A stretch of 64,000 bases of DNA from Acholoe squamosa (Eukaryota > Annelida > Polychaeta > Phyllodocida > Polynoidae), in contig OX439037.1 of the NCBI GenBank assembly GCA_949317995.1, positions 73,843,762 through 73,907,761 of the forward strand, given 5' to 3'. Below the pieces are notes generated by a model that saw only the letters and a program-made list of their open reading frames with translations, was not told the origin of the DNA and searched no databases. The translations under genes were made by a program, and so were the position numbers. Numbering within the stretch: the stretch's first letter is position 1; the number at the start of each line of letters is the position of its first letter. Below are positions 60,893-64,000 of the stretch, piece by piece.

Positions 60893-62470
60893 TTAGGTAA
60901 CACCGCTTCTCTGAGCAATCCTAGCACTACGGCGAACGCCCTCCTTAATAGTTCTATTTTTAGCGTTGGGGGACTCCGCTCCATTCCCGAGATCCAATCT
61001 AGCCTTTGGGTTCCCGGTCCGCTTTGTCCTCCCTACTCCTGCCGAGACTTTTTTATTCTTAGCATCATTCTCATTCGATTGAGTTACGTTCTTCTTACGT
61101 TTTCTTCGCTTTCGAGTGCCAACCATCGGCATCCTCTTTGGTTTCTTCTTATTTCTTTTTACTTCTTTTACAGGTTTTTCTATATTTCCATTCCGATCCT
61201 CTACGCCCGGAGATTCGCTTAACTCAGGTAAGTCAACAACCTCTGGTAATTCCATAACGTTCGGGCCTATCCCGTACATTTCTTCAGCTAACTCCCTACC
61301 TCTGTACGGCCTTAATACTTCGACATGACACCGTCGTACGTTCCCGTACAGATCTCTTATAAAGCAGGTGGCTTCCGAAATTATCTGAGTTATGACGTGT
61401 GGGCCATCCCAGCTAGACACTACTTTCAATCTATCAAGGGGTTTGTAGAATCTAAGGACTCTATCTCCCACCCTGAAAAATCTAGGTTTCAATCCAGTGT
61501 CATAGCCCACTTTGTGCCATTTCGCTGATTTCTCTAACTGATTCCGAACTAGTTCATAAGCTTTCTTAAAGTTATCCCGTAAGGATTCTACAAACATAAT
61601 CGAACAAGGGGTTTCAGGACTTATTCCGATTACCCCAAATACTAGATCGGCTGGCATTATGATGTCTTCACCATAAACCAACATGTTCGGAGTGCAATTA
61701 GTAGAAGCATGCACCGTGCTATTATATGCATGCACTACGAAATCACATTGGATATCCCAAACGTCCTGATATTTAATCACTAATGGTTTCAGAACTTGTA
61801 GTAGGGTTCTATTGAATCGTTCTACTAAGCCGTCCGACTGGGGTCGGTACGGATTAGTGCGCGTCTTGCAGATAGCTAGGTACTTGCACATTTCCTGAAA
61901 CAATTCTGATTCAAATTCCCTTCCCTGATCACTGTGGAGCATTAGGGGGACCCCGTATTGCAACACCCAACCTCTCACGAAGGCTTCCACACAAGTGATG
62001 GCTTTGTGATCTTTCAGAGGGAACACTTTCGTATATTTCGTATAGTAGTCGCAAACAACCATCATGCAAGTGTTACCTCTAGGGGTTGTATTAAACCCGC
62101 TAATGATATCAATTGCAATCCTGGCGAAGCGTACACCGAATAATTCCTGAACCAATGGGTTCTTTCCTAACCCTTCCCTGGGTTTATTCTTACAACATTC
62201 GGGACAAGTGGCGATCCACCTTAGCAAATCTCCACTCATTCCCGGCCAGTAGTATCTCCGGGTAAGTCTTTCCAGAGATCTACTCTTTCCGAAATGACCA
62301 CTTGTCACGTGGCCATGGCAGTAATACATAATATCCCGACGCATAGTGCTCGGAATAACAATCTGAAGAATCTTTTTAGTCGGACTAATTTTCCACCTAC
62401 ATAAGATTCCATCTCTGACCTCTAGCTCGGCCCATTGGGCTAGTAGTCTTCTCATTTCCCTGTTCTCCAT
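60893..62470 (-). CDS. Gypsy integrase with GPY/F-like module
   Basis: Part of the Ty3/gypsy polyprotein that inserts the cDNA into the genome. The HHCC zinc-binding domain is visible (HGHVTSGHFG at about residue 52, CPECC at 89-93). The catalytic triad is present: D121 in AIDIISG, D181 in LHSDQGREFES, E217 in SDGLVERFN. A GPY/F-type module follows (SWDGPHVI, about 353-360), then a long Lys/Arg-rich tail. The frame overlaps the reverse transcriptase frame by 74 bases and is +1 to it. MENREM is not a true start; coding continues from upstream through the shifted A-run at about 62522-62528. The protein ends with TAA at 60893-60895. Confidence 0.88.
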   Translation of the reverse strand: MENREMRRLLAQWAELEVRDGILCRWKISPTKKILQIVIPSTMRRDIMYYCHGHVTSGHFGKSRSLERLTRRYYWPGMSGDLLRWIATCPECCKNKPREGLGKNPLVQELFGVRFARIAIDIISGFNTTPRGNTCMMVVCDYYTKYTKVFPLKDHKAITCVEAFVRGWVLQYGVPLMLHSDQGREFESELFQEMCKYLAICKTRTNPYRPQSDGLVERFNRTLLQVLKPLVIKYQDVWDIQCDFVVHAYNSTVHASTNCTPNMLVYGEDIIMPADLVFGVIGISPETPCSIMFVESLRDNFKKAYELVRNQLEKSAKWHKVGYDTGLKPRFFRVGDRVLRFYKPLDRLKVVSSWDGPHVITQIISEATCFIRDLYGNVRRCHVEVLRPYRGRELAEEMYGIGPNVMELPEVVDLPELSESPGVEDRNGNIEKPVKEVKRNKKKPKRMPMVGTRKRRKRKKNVTQSNENDAKNKKVSAGVGRTKRTGNPKARLDLGNGAESPNAKNRTIKEGVRRSARIAQRSGVT

Positions 62471-64000
62471 ACTGATAGCAGGACGGACAGGTTTGATCCC
62501 TAACGGAACTGTTTCCAGGAGTTTTTTTGGTAATGGGGTCCTTACCCTGGAACTTGCGAATGATCTCTGGTGACCATTCTATTAAAGTTCCCGGATAGTC
62601 CCGGAGTGGCATATGCGTAACAGCGATCACGGCGTTATGCTGTCCGCAATTGCCACAACTCTCTCGACCACATTTCCGAATTGGCTTCCTAGATAGGGCG
62701 TCCGCATTAGTGTGCTTCTTCCCCGACCTATGTTGGATCTGGCTATGCTCCAACCCGAATTCCGAAAGGTGCGCCAACCATCTGCCTATCATCCCCTCGG
62801 CATCCTTGAAATTAAGGAGCCATCGGAGAGACGAATGGTCAGTTCTTAGTGTAAAATCAGATCCCCATAAAAAATGTTTAAATTTCTTAGTATACACCAC
62901 CACAGCCAGAAGTTCCCTCTTGGTGGTGCAATAATTCCGTTGGGCCTTATTCAGAGTGTTGCTAGCAAATGCGATCGGGACTTCCACACCATCCTGGACC
63001 TGGGATAGTGCGGCTCCAATGCTGTCATTACTAGCATCCGTATCCAATATGAAGTGATCTGAAGGGGTTGGGTATTTTAATACCGGGGTATCCGTAAATA
63101 GGGACTTTAGTTTCCTAAAAGATTCCTCCTGATCATTACCCCATGGGAATGGTTCCCGAGTTCTCCCAGGTGTCCAATGGGCAATACTCTGCATAGGAAA
63201 ACTCACTCGAGAGTATCCCGGAATGAAGTCTCTGTAGTAACTACAGAACCCCAGAAAAGATCGCACCTGCTTAGCAGTTGTTGGTCTTTCCCAGTCCTGG
63301 ACACTCTCTACTTTTTCCGGATCAGCTTTAATCCCCTCTGTGGATATAATCCTACCGAGGTACGTAATGGCCTTCTGAAATAATTTACATTTCTTAGGTT
63401 TCAGACGTAATCCATTGGACACTATCCTCTTGATCACTTCTTCCAGATTATTTAAACATCCTCGGAATGTCTTTCCGAAGACAATTACATCGTCTAGATA
63501 TACTAGACATTTCTTCCATAATAGATCACTCAGGAGAGTTTCCATCATGGCTTCGAAGGTAGCAGGTGCGTTATATAATCCAAAGGGCATAACCCTATAT
63601 TCGAACAGGCCTAGGTGGCTGGAAAACGCTGTTTTCTCTATGTCCTTGGGCTCCATTCCGATCTGCCAATACCCGGACTGAAGATCCAGGGTGCAGAACC
63701 AATCATTCCCGCCCAGGGCATCTAAGGTTTCATCCACCCTGGGCAGAGGATATGAGTTTTTCTTAGTTAATCCGTTTAATTTCCTATAATCCACACAGAA
63801 GCGAATGCTTCCATCCTTCTTAGTGGTCATGACGACTGGACTGGACCAGGGACTGGTACTAGGCACAATCACTCCCTTTTCCAACTGATCTATTATCTCA
63901 TTTTCACAAATGATTTTCTTTTTAAGTGGCAACCGGCGATACGGAATCTTAAAGGGCTCCGCCTCTCCGGTGTTGATATGGTGTAGTACCTTATCATTCC
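62397..64000 (-). CDS. Gypsy reverse transcriptase and RNase H (partial)
   Basis: The frame is open at the window edge (HHINTGEAEPFKIPYRRLPL precedes codon 63932), so the N-terminus, protease and gag lie outside. Counting from 63932, reverse transcriptase has LDLQSGYWQI with D83, MPFGLYNAPATFE, and the catalytic YLDD at 145-148. RNase H shows D297 in FILDTDAS, E340 in TTKRELLAVV, D365 in RTDHSSLRWLL and D411 in HTNADALSRKP. It ends in a CGRESCGNCG cysteine cluster just before the linker to integrase. After ITKK a run of seven A residues shifts the frame; with six the reading would pass straight into integrase. All catalytic residues look functional. Confidence 0.92.
   Translation of the reverse strand, partial: NDKVLHHINTGEAEPFKIPYRRLPLKKKIICENEIIDQLEKGVIVPSTSPWSSPVVMTTKKDGSIRFCVDYRKLNGLTKKNSYPLPRVDETLDALGGNDWFCTLDLQSGYWQIGMEPKDIEKTAFSSHLGLFEYRVMPFGLYNAPATFEAMMETLLSDLLWKKCLVYLDDVIVFGKTFRGCLNNLEEVIKRIVSNGLRLKPKKCKLFQKAITYLGRIISTEGIKADPEKVESVQDWERPTTAKQVRSFLGFCSYYRDFIPGYSRVSFPMQSIAHWTPGRTREPFPWGNDQEESFRKLKSLFTDTPVLKYPTPSDHFILDTDASNDSIGAALSQVQDGVEVPIAFASNTLNKAQRNYCTTKRELLAVVVYTKKFKHFLWGSDFTLRTDHSSLRWLLNFKDAEGMIGRWLAHLSEFGLEHSQIQHRSGKKHTNADALSRKPIRKCGRESCGNCGQHNAVIAVTHMPLRDYPGTLIEWSPEIIRKFQGKDPITKKTPGNSSVRDQTCPSCYQYGEQGNEKTTSPMGRARGQRWNLM

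Larger units (their letters stand above)
55921..64000 (-). mobile_element. Ty3/gypsy retrotransposon, continues past window end
   Basis: Reading the minus strand from the window end: protease-proximal polyprotein sequence, reverse transcriptase, RNase H, integrase, a promoter-like gap, extra ORFs, then an LTR-like region ending at 55921. Integrase downstream of RNase H gives the Ty3/gypsy order. The gag region and 5' LTR must lie beyond 64000. The extra coding region between integrase and LTR is in the env position but has no membrane protein features. Intact catalytic residues and few disruptions mark this as the youngest coding element in the window. Confidence 0.85.

Overview
This is eukaryotic, almost certainly animal, nuclear DNA. 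It has GT-AG introns, TATA and CRE promoter motifs, (AT)n microsatellites, tRNA-derived SINE heads, a Ty3/gypsy retrotransposon, a decayed Penelope-like element and many terminal-inverted-repeat (TIR) elements. The mixture suits a marine invertebrate, but nothing fixes the phylum. I find no convincing intact host gene. The window reads as a repeat-rich accessory region built by nested insertion and local duplication.

Layout, left to right. 1-3.3 kb: a foldback element and a TIR element with TTTAG-type subterminal motifs. 3.3-3.9 kb: a 21-bp palindromic tandem array, a 12-bp-stem hairpin and a CRE/TATA promoter. 3.9-8.6 kb: a multi-exon Myb/SANT-like gene whose splice sites are preserved but whose reading frame is broken several times; a 298-bp solo LTR sits in an (AT)n tract inside it. 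8.7-17.9 kb: a 9.2-kb element bounded by a GTAT target duplication, with a 1.28-kb right terminal repeat, a truncated left repeat followed by a large minisatellite, and one gag-like ORF. 18-18.7 kb: fragments of another gypsy pol around AT microsatellites.

19-31 kb: an old direct duplication. Comparing the two main copies exposes empty and filled sites for four insertions: a 1.8-kb TIR element carrying two satellite arrays, a 751-bp TIR element with about 48-bp ends, a 0.3-kb insertion, and a 1.34-kb solo terminal repeat of the 8.7-17.9 kb family. 33.6-36.7 kb: a Penelope-like element with several frameshifts, a frameshifting 43-bp tandem duplication, and YIDN in place of the catalytic YIDD; a CCAAT/TATA promoter follows it. 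37-56 kb: small TIR and foldback elements (TTAA-flanked, PIF/Harbinger-like, a 106-bp palindrome), a cluster of tRNA-like SINE heads, a recurring GTCACAGACGCCT motif, and a second family of low-copy duplications.

55.9-64 kb, minus strand: a Ty3/gypsy element that runs off the window. Reverse transcriptase, RNase H and integrase catalytic residues are intact, but the polyprotein is split by one extra A in a homopolymer. Between integrase and the probable 3' LTR lie about 2.8 kb of additional same-strand coding sequence with two C2H2-like fingers and a C-terminal coiled coil, preceded by a promoter-like region. That extra module, the 8.7-17.9 kb element with its unusual TA...CA ends, and the array-carrying TIR element are the strongest candidates for something undescribed.
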